This document shows, one piece after another, positions 56,336 to 64,000 of a stretch of 64,000 nucleotides of DNA. The notes under the pieces are model-generated. The model did not search any database. It was not told the origin of the DNA and worked only from the letters and a program-made list of their open reading frames with translations. Both the position numbers and the translations under genes were made by a program. Origin of the DNA: an uncultured Bacilli bacterium (GTDB lineage Bacteria; Bacillota_I; Bacilli_A; RFN20; CAG-826); assembly GCA_944349595.1 (NCBI GenBank), contig CALVNF010000001.1, positions 62,001 through 126,000 of the forward strand. The letters run 5' to 3'. Position 1 is the first letter of the stretch; each line of letters starts with the position of its first letter.

Positions 56336-56387
56336 AAAAAGACAGCAAATCCTTAGTATTTTGCAGTAAAACTGGTCTTTTTTTGTT
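56336..56387 (+). terminator. Terminator after the DUF5677-like gene
   Basis: AAAAAGACAG near 56337 can pair, with a one-base bulge, with CTGGTCTTTTT near 56373-56383; GCAAA and TTTGC form an inner stem. A T-run follows. Confidence 0.6.
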
Positions 56388-56690
56388 TAAATCATCACAA
56401 CTTTGTAATACAGAGTTTCAGGTCTGAATGGTCTATCTATATGGACCACCCCTTTAAGAATTGTCTCTTTTTCAATCAACTCTTTTCTTTTGGCTGAAAC
56501 TTCTTTATTTGTGTGAATATCAGAGTCAGCTAGAACAATTACAATGTGCTCTTTATCGACAATAATAACGTTCTAAATAAGAGCTTGAAGTAAAGGCTGA
56601 GTTATCATTTCAGGAGTCATTTCTTTTTTAGCCAGGATGTCTTTCGTCTTTTGCATTCTAACTCTGGTATATCATGTATCTTTTTTCTGT
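56387..56690 (-). pseudogene. Decayed C-terminal fragment, possibly of a large serine recombinase
   Basis: Read on the minus strand, about 90 codons give coherent protein-like sequence interrupted by in-frame stops. MTPEMITQPLLQALI then stop then NVIIVDKEHIVIVLADSD, ending PFRPETLYYKVVMI before TAA. The pattern of a helix followed by a V-I-V-x-D-x-H-I-x-I strand pair resembles the C-terminal end of serine recombinases. No start or upstream domain remains; the left side is cut off at the IS21 end. The assignment is tentative; that it is a broken gene is more secure than which gene it was. Confidence 0.4.
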
Positions 56691-56725
56691 GCTCACAGTC
56701 TATGTGGTAAAAGCAACATTTTTTT

Positions 56726-56753
56726 ACCAAAAAAGGGAAAATTATCTTTACCA
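56726..56753. repeat. IS21 left inner inverted repeat
   Basis: A 28-base sequence beginning ACCAAAAAAGGG and ending TTTACCA, the inverted partner of 58768-58795 with three mismatches in the middle. Confidence 0.85.
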
Positions 56754-56767
56754 GTTTTGGTTAATCA

Positions 56768-57520
56768 TCATTCTTCTTTAAATAATTCTTCCTTTCCTTT
56801 CATTCTGTAAGATGGACCTATAATTTGAAAAACTTTTGAATGATGTAAAATTCGATCCAACATTGCATTTGCAATAACGCTATCTCCAAATATTTCACCC
56901 CAATGACTAAAACTTTTGTTGGTTGTAAAAATAGTTGGATGTTTTTCATATCTCATTGATATTAATTGAAAAAGTAGATCTGAGTCTTCTGCATTAATTG
57001 GGAGAAAACCAACTTCATCAATTATTAAAACACTATATGAAGTAAAATGTTTTAGTCTTCTAGCTAAAGTATTTTCAAGTTTTGCTTTTTTGAGTTGTAA
57101 TATTAACTCATTGCAATTAATAAAATAAGTTTGGTATCTATTTTTTGCACTTTCTATTCCGATAGAAATTGCTAAATGTGTTTTTCCAGTTCCTGGCGTA
57201 CCCATAAAAACAATGTTTTCATTGTTTTGAATGAATCTTAAATTTTTAAAATCTAAAATTTCATCTTTGTTTAATTTTGGCTGATAACTAAAATCGTAAT
57301 CATCAAAAGTTTTAACAAATGGAAAATGGGATGTTACAATCATTGCACGATTTACTCTTTCTTGTCTAAATTCCAATTCTTTGTTTGTTAAATCATATAA
57401 TGCATCTACCAAAGTTGCTTTATCATTATTGACTTCATCTATAAAATAATCGATGTTTGTTCTAAAAGTTGATAATTTTAATGAATCAAAATTATTCATT
57501 AATTTAATATAGTTTGACAT
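56768..57520 (-). CDS. istB: IS21 family helper ATPase IstB
   Basis: A 250-residue AAA+ protein related to DnaC that selects targets and activates the IstA transposase. Walker A GTPGTGKTHLAISIG is near 107-121, Walker B SVLIIDEVGFLP near 167-178, and the sensor region FTTNKSFSHWGEIFGD follows. The length is complete. Its ATG touches the stop of istA, as in intact IS21 elements, so it is translationally coupled to a frame that is now interrupted upstream. Confidence 0.94.
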   Translation of the reverse strand: MSNYIKLMNNFDSLKLSTFRTNIDYFIDEVNNDKATLVDALYDLTNKELEFRQERVNRAMIVTSHFPFVKTFDDYDFSYQPKLNKDEILDFKNLRFIQNNENIVFMGTPGTGKTHLAISIGIESAKNRYQTYFINCNELILQLKKAKLENTLARRLKHFTSYSVLIIDEVGFLPINAEDSDLLFQLISMRYEKHPTIFTTNKSFSHWGEIFGDSVIANAMLDRILHHSKVFQIIGPSYRMKGKEELFKEE

Positions 57521-58270
57521 TTATTTTTCTCCTAAATCTTTAAATTTTGCAAGGTTTTTGCCTGTTATTCTTTCTATTTCATCATCATCTTTAAACTTAT
57601 TAATTAAACCTTTTTTGTAGTGTTCTTCTTTATAATTAATTGATTTTTTTGAATTAATTTTATTTTCAGTAACAAGTTCGTTTTGGTAGAAAATATAAAG
57701 TTTATTATCTTCCTCTTTATATTTAACAATTTTATTGATAAGATAAGGAGGTACAGAATATTTGGCTCCTTTGTATTGGATTACGAATGTAGGTGGTACC
57801 TTGCAAGAACGCATCTCATCTTCGTAAAACTTCAATATTTCCTGATTTGGAAGAGGGCTTAAATATTCTTTTTCTTTTCTAAACAAAAGGATCGGCGGAA
57901 TATTAGTTCTAGTATTCTTTTGTTTATTTATATCTAAATTCAATTTTTCAATAATTTTTAATAAATGTTCTTTATTTTTAATCTTCCCATTGTATGCATT
58001 TAACCATTGAGCATACTTATTAGAAACTTCATCTTTTCCTTTTGTTTGAGGTGTTCTAATTTTGCAAAGGATTAGTTTAACACCTAAATCTTTAAAAAAT
58101 TGAATAACACTTGGGTGAATTGTTTTATTTTCACCATTTGCAGTTACTAACGCTGGCATATTATCCGTTAAAACTTCTTTAGTTAAACCTCCAATTTTGT
58201 TAAAAAAATGAATTAAACATCTTTTAAAATCTGATTCACCTTTAAATTCGGAGTATTCAAAATAGTGCAA
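57521..58270 (-). pseudogene. istA: IstA transposase, C-terminal part (after frameshift)
   Basis: 249 codons carrying the rest of the DDE domain: the second Asp in VLTDNMPALV and the Glu in KGKDEVSNKY, then the C-terminal beta-barrel region KVPPTFVIQYKGAKYSVPPY. It starts in frame with LGYSRLHYFEYS just upstream; the TTG at 58270 is only an internal codon. Together with 58282-58728 it would make a full IstA of about 400 residues. Confidence 0.85.
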
Positions 58271-58281
58271 TCTTGAATATC

Positions 58282-58728
58282 CTAATGTAGCACTAAATAA
58301 GTTAATTCGATAATTTCTCCATCTATTGTAGATAATTTTAGGGATTCAACCCAATCTACTTGAAGCTGTTCTCCAGGATCTGTTTCATATAAAAGGTGAG
58401 GTGTGCTTGTTTTGGCTTTTTCAAAAATATTATTCTTTTTTACAAAAGTTTTAAAATTATCATATGTACATTCGATATTTTTTTCAGTTTTAAAGTACCA
58501 ATAACTTCCTTTTATATTTACTCCCGGGTTTGATAAAACCTTTTCTATTTCATCTACATGTTGCTCAAGCTCTGAAATTTTTTTCTTTTTTTCTTTAGCC
58601 TCCTTTCCAATAAACATTTTCTTAATTGTGTGTCTATCTTTTCCAAAAATTCTCGATAGTTCACTAAAATTTGGTTTTATACTCATTATTTTATGATAAT
58701 TTAAAGTTGCGATTAAATTTAATTCCAT
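58282..58728 (-). pseudogene. istA: IstA transposase, N-terminal part (before frameshift)
   Basis: 148 codons: an N-terminal helix-turn-helix (SELSRIFGKDRHTIKKMF), a linker, and the start of the DDE domain with the first Asp in LQVDWVES. The frame ends at a TAG after ELTYLVLH. One missing base near 58281-58287 would join it to the family-like LGYSR continuation. No slippery heptamer is visible there, so it looks like a mutation rather than programmed frameshifting. Confidence 0.85.
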
Positions 58729-58767
58729 AATTACTCCTTTTGGAAAATTATAGAATATTCCCTAAAA

Positions 58768-58795
58768 TGGTAAATGTTATTTTCCCTTTTTTGGT
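58768..58795. repeat. IS21 right inner inverted repeat
   Basis: A 28-base sequence beginning TGGTAAATG and ending TTTTTTGGT, the inverted partner of 56726-56753. Confidence 0.85.
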
Positions 58796-58819
58796 TAATT
58801 TAATTTTACCTCCATCACA

Positions 58820-59069
58820 CTTATCCTCCCCCTGGTCACGATTTTTGCTGAAAAATGATATGGACCGGTGGCCGGACCTCAAAAAAACGCGGCCTAGATT
58901 TTTTAGAAATAATGGTTTTACAGAAACGCCTTCAATTTGCATATAGTAAGAGGAACTTTTTATACCAAAAAAATTATTTAAGTGATATAATTTCTTTAAA
59001 AGTAAGCTTTTTCATAAGTGTGCACAAAACGTCAAAAAGAAAAATTTAACATAGGGTAGAAACTGAAAA
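58820..59069. other. Leader region between IS21 and the MORC operon
   Basis: 250 bases with no supported gene. A GC-rich cluster around 58859-58893 contains CCGG-TGG-CCGG, very unlike its AT-rich surroundings. An extended -10 box TGATATAAT (58983-58991) gives the likely MORC promoter; its -35 is poor. AGGG near 59053 is a weak ribosome binding site. Confidence 0.5.
58983..58991 (+). promoter_or_regulatory. Extended -10 promoter of the MORC–Z1 operon
   Basis: TGATATAAT, identical to the boxes before the DUF5677-like gene and rpmE, lies about 79 bases before the MORC start. It is outside the IS21 repeats, so the operon keeps its own promoter. Confidence 0.6.
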
Positions 59070-60554
59070 ATGGCTAAAAAAATCGAAAATGTACCATCTC
59101 CTAATATTTTGATGAACTCAATGAGATCAATCGGATATTCTTTCAAAACAGCTTTAGCTGATATTATTGATAATTCGATTTCTGCTGGTGCTAAGAATAT
59201 AAAAATATTCCTCCCAGTAAACGACGATGGGAATCTATATCTATCTATTCTTGATGACGGTGAGGGCATGAATAATGTTGAGTTATTTAACGCAATGAAA
59301 TATGGTAGTCCTCGTGAGGGTTATGGTGTTAATGACCTTGGTAGATTTGGCCTTGGATTAAAATCTGCTTCATTATCTCAATGCAAAGTTCTCACTGTTG
59401 CTTCTAAAAAGAACCATGTCATTTCGTGCTTTCAATGGGACTTGGATGAAGTTGAAAGAACTAAGAAGTGGAATTGTAAAGAGTTAGAATCATTTGAAAT
59501 TGATTTCGTGCCAAACATTCAATCTTTGAAAAATTTTCAAAAAGGGACAATTGTTGTGTGGCAGGATTTTGACGTTGCTTATAAAAAATCAGAAGGATTT
59601 GTATTGCCATATCTATCTGAACAACTAGACATTGCTTCAGATCATTTAAGACTAGTGTTTCAGAGATTTATTAATAATGGTATAACCATTTCTATTAATG
59701 GACACGTTTTAGATGCGATTGATCCTTTTTTAGAAAAACATCCAAAAACAGATATTAAAACCCCATCTTCGTTTAGGGTGATTAAAGATGATCCTTCAAC
59801 CGAGATAACAGTCCAATCTTTTATTCTTCCTCATCAAAACGACCTTTCGAATGAAGATATCGAAAAACTTGGTGGAATGGATGAATTGCGCGAAGGCCAA
59901 GGATTCTATATTTATAGAAACAACAGATTAATTATTTATGGAACTTGGTTCAGGTTATCTTCACAGAATTTAAGTTCTGAACTATATAAATACGGAAGAA
60001 TTAAAATTGACATTCCCAATTCACTTGACGATATGTGGGAGATTGATATTAAAAAGCAAAACGCTGTTATTCCAAAACAAATATTGAATTTGTTAAAGAA
60101 GAAAGTTGCTGACGTCAAACGTAGTTCAACTAGAAAAGTTGAAAAGAGAACAAAACTTTCATATGGCGAAGATCCAAACAAAATATGGAATAAAGGCTTA
60201 AGCAGAAACGAAAAAGACCGTTATTATATAAATCCAAACTCAACATTTGTTCTTAATTTTTTAAACCAATTTGAAGATAAAGATAGAAGCAAAATTTTAA
60301 GATTTATTGAAGTTATTTCTTCCTCTCTTCCTTTTGATGATATTTATAATTCGGTTTGTAATAAGAAAAACGAGACTCAATTATCTGAAGAACAACTAGA
60401 CACCTTGGTGATGGTTGGAGTTTCAATGTTTGAGCAAATCCGTCAAATCCGTCAATGTACTAACGAAAAAGCATTTGAGACTCTATGTCAAACAGAACCT
60501 TTTAATAGCGAAGTGGTATCGGCCAAAGTTTGGGAAAGGGTAAACCATGATTAG
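59070..60554 (+). CDS. MORC/MutL-type GHKL ATPase of a restriction/defence operon
   Basis: A 494-residue protein with an N-terminal GHKL ATPase domain. Motif N is LADIIDNSISAGA (residues 29-41), motif G1 DDGEGM (62-67) and motif G2 GRFGLGLKSASLSQ (~91-104). The second half has an S5-like fold region (QGFYIYRNNRLIIYGTWFRL) as in prokaryotic MORC proteins. In related clusters such ATPases stand beside Z1 and PD-(D/E)XK proteins in restriction-like systems. The stop overlaps the Z1 start by eight bases. Codon use is less AT-biased than the core, consistent with transfer. Confidence 0.85.
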   Translation: MAKKIENVPSPNILMNSMRSIGYSFKTALADIIDNSISAGAKNIKIFLPVNDDGNLYLSILDDGEGMNNVELFNAMKYGSPREGYGVNDLGRFGLGLKSASLSQCKVLTVASKKNHVISCFQWDLDEVERTKKWNCKELESFEIDFVPNIQSLKNFQKGTIVVWQDFDVAYKKSEGFVLPYLSEQLDIASDHLRLVFQRFINNGITISINGHVLDAIDPFLEKHPKTDIKTPSSFRVIKDDPSTEITVQSFILPHQNDLSNEDIEKLGGMDELREGQGFYIYRNNRLIIYGTWFRLSSQNLSSELYKYGRIKIDIPNSLDDMWEIDIKKQNAVIPKQILNLLKKKVADVKRSSTRKVEKRTKLSYGEDPNKIWNKGLSRNEKDRYYINPNSTFVLNFLNQFEDKDRSKILRFIEVISSSLPFDDIYNSVCNKKNETQLSEEQLDTLVMVGVSMFEQIRQIRQCTNEKAFETLCQTEPFNSEVVSAKVWERVNHD

Positions 60555-63309
60555 AAAAGCGGTTGTTGATGCATACGTAAGCTTTTTTCAAGCAAAGAAA
60601 AAACTTTATGAAGTTACTAAGCCAAAATTTGTATTAACAGATGAGACTATTATCCAAATGGTTGATGAAACACAACAGCAATTTGGTGAAGGCTCTAGAC
60701 TTTCTGGCGAAGAAATAGAATTAGTTATAAGAAGAATCAAATCATTAAATACAATCTTTCAAGACGAGGGTTCAGCGTTGCTCGGTGATTATGAGCATGA
60801 TTATGAATGGTACAACAAACTTTTAGCCAGCGATGAGTTTGAACAATATTATTGGAACAGATACAAATCTTATCTACAAAACAAAAGTAACCCATTGCCT
60901 GACACTGTTATCGACATTTTAGAGAACAATACTCTCAAAAATATAATGTCATATTTGGGAGATCCAAGAGAAAATACGACTCACTACTCGATTAGAGGTT
61001 TAGTTGTTGGCGATGTTCAATCAGGCAAAACATCCAATTATATTGGATTAGCAACAAAAGCTGCAGATGCTGGGTATAAAGTTATTTTCGTTTTAACCGG
61101 AACAATTGAGAGCTTACGTCAACAAACTCAGCAAAGAATTGAAGAAGGATTTATTGGATACAATTCAGTTAATGGTGAAGACGTTGGCGTTAAAAGAGGT
61201 GCAAAAACACCTAAAGCATTTACAAGTAGAGCGAACGATTTCACAGGAAAAGCAGATCAAAACACAACTTATAGAATAAGTGATTATTCGAGTGAACCAA
61301 TGATATTTATTCTTAAAAAAAATAAGTCTATTCTACAAAAAGTGTATGCTTCTTTGAAAACAATCAACACTTCAGCGGAACATCAAAAAATAGATTATCC
61401 GATATTGGTAATTGACGATGAGGCTGATAATGCCAGCGTTAATACCAATAAATTAGATGGAGAACACGATCCAACTGTGATAAATGGCTATATAAGAAAA
61501 ATCTTGGCTTTATTTACTAGAAACAGTTATGTTGGCTTTACAGCTACTCCTTTTGCCAATGTATTTATTAGCTATGATAGTGACGATGAAATGCTGTCTG
61601 ATGATTTGTTTCCACGAGATTTTATCTATGCATTATATCCTCCATCAAACTATTGCGGTGCAAGGCGTTATTTCTTTTCAATAAACAACAACGTTCATTT
61701 TATAAAAGACGATTATCAGGAAATATTTCCTTTAAATCACACGAAAGAATGGACGGGTTCGACGCTTTATAGTTCTGTTTATTATGCTGTGAATTGTTTC
61801 TTGCTTACAAATGCTATTAGAGACATAAAAGATCCGATTAAAACCACTCACCGTTCAATGTTGATTAACATGTCTAGATTTACTGCTGTTCAGCTAGTCA
61901 TTAAAGACATCATTGAAGGGTATGTTAAAGACGTTGTTAGGAATGTAAAACAGTGCTACAAGCTTCCAGAAGCGATGTATTCTAGCAATCCATATTTAAA
62001 GAATCTCAAAGATTGCTACACTAAAGAGTTTTCAAAAACAACTTTTTCTGGAAAACAATTAACTTGGAAACAAGTGCTAGATAAATTTTATGAAGCCACC
62101 AAAAATATTGATGTTGTAGTGGTTAACTCCTCTAAGCAGTCAAGAAAATTGAATTACGATGAACACAAAGAAGGTTTGAGAGTAATTGCCATCGGTGGTT
62201 TAGCCCTTTCTCGTGGATTGACTCTTGAAGGGCTCAGCTGCTCGTATTTCTATAGAAACACATCTACATACGACGTTTTAATGCAAATGGGCAGATGGTT
62301 TGGATATAGAGATGGATACGAAGACCTTTGCCGTATTTTCTTGACTAAAGAAACACACGATTTCTATAAAGAAATTTGTTTGGCTATAGAAACCCTTAAA
62401 TCTGATATTGATAAAATGGGCAGAGCTCATAAAAAACCTGCTGATTATGGTATTAGAGTTAGAAACAGTGATGAATTAAGTATTACCGCAAGGAATAAAA
62501 TGCAAAATACAAAAACTAAGATAGATCATCACAGTTTTTATGGCTGCTTATATGAGACTCCATATTTGCATGCTGATCTTGAGATTATGAAATGGAATAT
62601 TGATAGAACTTTTGATTTCATGAATAAATTAGAAATGTCAAAAATGAAAGTTGGCTATTCTTATCCATTTTTTGCAGACATTGACATCTCTTTAATTAAA
62701 GAGCTTTTGTCAAAAATTAAAGTTCATGATGCAAATGCTAACTTTGACACTAGACAGCTATTGTCGTTCTTAGACAGGCATCCTGAGATAGATAAATTTG
62801 ATGTTCTCTTTATGGGTGGTAGTGAAAAACTTCTTGAATTCTCAGGAACATATGATAACGAATTCTCATTCCACTCGGTTGGAAGAAATTTTGACTTAAG
62901 AAATAGCAATACCATTGTTCGAATGAGTTCTCAAAGAGCACACTTATGGGGCCCCAGAGATCCTGCTTATGGTTTAACAAAAGAACAACAACAAAAAGCG
63001 GCTGATAAGCATCCTGAATGCAGTCCTAGTGCAGCCATGTATTTAAACGAATATACAAATCCGTTGCTCATTATTTACTTTGTAACTCCTATTACTGTTT
63101 CGTCTAATGACAACGTTAGTGCGGAAGGAAAATTCAAAATTAAATTATCTAAGCAAGAGAAGAAATATCAATACTTAGTTGGCTATGCCATAGGATTCCC
63201 TGAAAAAGAGGGAGAACAAGCAGAAGCCATTGAATACACGGTTAACACTAAAGTCAATTATTACGACAAAATCCACGATGAAGATGAACAGGAGGCAACT
63301 GAAGAATGA
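60547..63309 (+). CDS. Z1-domain helicase-like ATPase
   Basis: A 920-residue P-loop protein of the Z1 family. Walker A is GDVQSGKTSNYIGLA near 155-169, Walker B VIDDEADNAS near 287-296, followed by YVGFTATPFANVFI. The last helicase-type motif is GGLALSRGLTLEGL then MQMGRWFGYRDG near 578-589. The endonuclease-domain name Z1 comes from family descriptions; the P-loop motor is what is visible here. It overlaps MORC by eight bases and the nuclease gene by four, so the three are one translational unit. Confidence 0.88.
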   Translation: MIRKAVVDAYVSFFQAKKKLYEVTKPKFVLTDETIIQMVDETQQQFGEGSRLSGEEIELVIRRIKSLNTIFQDEGSALLGDYEHDYEWYNKLLASDEFEQYYWNRYKSYLQNKSNPLPDTVIDILENNTLKNIMSYLGDPRENTTHYSIRGLVVGDVQSGKTSNYIGLATKAADAGYKVIFVLTGTIESLRQQTQQRIEEGFIGYNSVNGEDVGVKRGAKTPKAFTSRANDFTGKADQNTTYRISDYSSEPMIFILKKNKSILQKVYASLKTINTSAEHQKIDYPILVIDDEADNASVNTNKLDGEHDPTVINGYIRKILALFTRNSYVGFTATPFANVFISYDSDDEMLSDDLFPRDFIYALYPPSNYCGARRYFFSINNNVHFIKDDYQEIFPLNHTKEWTGSTLYSSVYYAVNCFLLTNAIRDIKDPIKTTHRSMLINMSRFTAVQLVIKDIIEGYVKDVVRNVKQCYKLPEAMYSSNPYLKNLKDCYTKEFSKTTFSGKQLTWKQVLDKFYEATKNIDVVVVNSSKQSRKLNYDEHKEGLRVIAIGGLALSRGLTLEGLSCSYFYRNTSTYDVLMQMGRWFGYRDGYEDLCRIFLTKETHDFYKEICLAIETLKSDIDKMGRAHKKPADYGIRVRNSDELSITARNKMQNTKTKIDHHSFYGCLYETPYLHADLEIMKWNIDRTFDFMNKLEMSKMKVGYSYPFFADIDISLIKELLSKIKVHDANANFDTRQLLSFLDRHPEIDKFDVLFMGGSEKLLEFSGTYDNEFSFHSVGRNFDLRNSNTIVRMSSQRAHLWGPRDPAYGLTKEQQQKAADKHPECSPSAAMYLNEYTNPLLIIYFVTPITVSSNDNVSAEGKFKIKLSKQEKKYQYLVGYAIGFPEKEGEQAEAIEYTVNTKVNYYDKIHDEDEQEATEE

Positions 63310-64000
63310 TTACTAAGGAAGAAGTTGAGCGAAAGCTTAAAAACATCACCCAAAATTCACAGTACATTAGAGCTGGCGAAGATCATCCGCTTGAACTTTA
63401 TTTGGGTTTAAATGAAAAAGGTAATTATACCCTTAGATTTAACGGACCTTTTTCTCCTGTAAAGATTGTTGGTAATGACTTATTAGAGATTAAGCAAATA
63501 AAAACGGTTAACTACAATTCGATTCTGTTTTCATTTAATTCAAACGAAAATGCTGCTTTGTTTTACCATTTTTGCGAAGACATAATTAATAAAACCTATA
63601 ACTATACTGGCAATGACGGCTATGCCGAAATCGTCAATAGATATAATCAATGGAAAAAGTTATTCTACGGAATCTCGTCTGCATTATCTGAACAAGAAGT
63701 AATGGGATTGATTGGAGAATTATTCTTTTTAAAGAATCACGCTATTCCAGTTCGCGGAGAAACTGAAGCTTTAAAAGGCTGGAGCGGACCAGAACCAACA
63801 CATAAAGACTTTTCGTATGGAAATGAGTGGTTTGAAATAAAGACAATTAATAGTTTTAAGTCGACTGTCTCTATTTCCTCTTTAGAACAACTAGACAGTG
63901 AATACGACGGAAAATTAGTAGTCGTTTCTTTAGAAAAAATGAGCCCATCCTTCAACGGAATTAAACTCAACGAGTTAGTGAAGGAGATTATGGATTCCAT
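63306..64000 (+). CDS. PD-(D/E)XK nuclease, DUF4420 type (3' end outside window)
   Basis: 231 codons are present, starting at an ATG that overlaps the Z1 stop (ATGA). EVMGLIGELFFLKNH provides the helix with the conserved Glu. The nuclease core is WSGPEPTHKDFSYGNEWFEI, giving Asp168, then Glu177-x-Lys179 in FEIKTI, followed by the SISSLEQLD helix. This matches the PD-(D/E)XK protein that accompanies MORC and Z1 genes. Codon use matches the two upstream genes. The C-terminus and any further partner genes (methyltransferase, AIPR) lie beyond base 64000. Confidence 0.82.
   Translation, partial: MITKEEVERKLKNITQNSQYIRAGEDHPLELYLGLNEKGNYTLRFNGPFSPVKIVGNDLLEIKQIKTVNYNSILFSFNSNENAALFYHFCEDIINKTYNYTGNDGYAEIVNRYNQWKKLFYGISSALSEQEVMGLIGELFFLKNHAIPVRGETEALKGWSGPEPTHKDFSYGNEWFEIKTINSFKSTVSISSLEQLDSEYDGKLVVVSLEKMSPSFNGIKLNELVKEIMDS

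Larger units (their letters stand above)
56703..58819 (-). mobile_element. IS21-family insertion sequence (istA frameshifted)
   Basis: An istA–istB pair is flanked by inverted repeats. The inner 28-base repeats lie at 56726-56753 and 58768-58795 and share ACCAAAAAAGGGAAAAT and TTTACCA with three mismatches. Outside them both sides carry TGTG…GGTAAAA, so the tips may be 56703 and 58819, giving about 2.1 kb, normal for IS21. No target duplication could be matched. It lies between the DUF5677-like gene and the MORC operon and has the same AT-rich composition as the chromosome. Because istA is broken, the copy is probably not self-mobile. Confidence 0.85.

Noticed and set aside
58270..58290. Programmed -1 frameshifting in istA
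   Set aside because: No slippery heptamer or downstream stem is visible at the break; a one-base deletion is simpler.
56690..58830. Target-site duplication of the IS21 copy
   Set aside because: Bases outside the likely tips (…AGTCTA and CTTATC…) do not match, so no duplication is claimed.
58740..59049. Three short overlapping frames of 64-68 codons on both strands next to the IS21 right end
   Set aside because: They cross the inverted repeat and the MORC promoter, lack ribosome binding sites and resemble no family.
1..64000. tRNA genes, CRISPR arrays, tmRNA, RNase P RNA
   Set aside because: I looked for GGTTCGAATCC-type arms, regularly spaced repeats and conserved RNA cores and saw none; only the SRP RNA is supported.
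1..64000. Mycoplasma code (TGA as Trp)
   Set aside because: Conserved genes end at TGA, and conserved Trp positions use TGG, so the standard bacterial code applies.

Overview
The window is a chromosomal segment of an AT-rich bacterium of the Firmicutes/Bacilli–Tenericutes type. It spans the replication origin and then runs into an accessory island that the right edge cuts. The order rpmH–rnpA–yidC–jag–mnmE on one side and dnaA–dnaN–yaaA–recF–gyrB–gyrA–serS on the other is the classical Firmicutes oriC neighbourhood. TGA ends real genes (for example the S4 gene at 27284-27517 and the lipoprotein gene ending at 12336), so the code is table 11, not the Mycoplasma/Spiroplasma code 4. IspE implies MEP isoprenoid synthesis. 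A gut-type uncultured Bacilli lineage (RF39/Izemoplasma/Acholeplasma-like) is my best guess, but the species cannot be named from this sequence.

Layout. (1) 1-4636, minus: tilS (cut by the edge), rqcP, mfd, pth: tRNA maturation, ribosome rescue and repair. (2) 4670-10167, plus: a DUF368/PopT lipid-carrier transporter, a TetR regulator with a palindromic operator over its own promoter, and a heterodimeric ABC exporter whose second subunit is frameshifted. (3) 10168-12738: AT-rich spacer, then a secreted cysteine-peptidase-like protein with two small lipoproteins. (4) 12767-17094: FGGY sugar kinase (minus) and pyruvate phosphate dikinase (plus). (5) 17161-24169, minus: ispE, rsmA, rnmV, tatD, mnmE, jag, yidC, rnpA, rpmH. 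(6) 24170-24558: oriC with a cluster of DnaA boxes; a second small cluster lies between dnaA and dnaN. (7) 24559-35578, plus: dnaA, dnaN, yaaA, recF, gyrB, gyrA, a glycosyltransferase, serS and the SRP RNA. (8) 35703-44336: one five-gene operon (MacB-like ABC transporter, P-type ATPase, TetR-like regulator, iron alcohol dehydrogenase, degenerate M50-like membrane protein). (9) 44524-54516: mscL, degV, tldE/tldD, two unknown genes, a guanine-deaminase-like gene, a small membrane protein behind a ten-G tract, rpmE, metG, rlmD. (10) 54.5-64 kb: an island with less AT-biased codons, holding a tandemly duplicated DUF5677-like protein, a decayed recombinase-like fragment, a broken IS21-family element, and a MORC-type ATPase / Z1 helicase-like / PD-(D/E)XK nuclease operon.

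How the genes work together. Core genes run away from oriC on both arms, as expected for leading-strand genes. The most interesting accessory items are the MORC–Z1–nuclease operon (an anti-phage/restriction type cluster, 3' end outside the window), the duplicated DUF5677-like gene beside it, the G10 tract lying exactly between a -35 and a -10 box (predicted phase-variable promoter), the secreted peptidase/lipoprotein operon, and several core proteins with unusual insertions (YidC, MscL, one ABC subunit). Several genes have a TATAAT-like box only 6-9 bases before the start codon and no Shine-Dalgarno sequence, which suggests leaderless transcripts. All functions are inferred from motifs read by eye; no database search was run.
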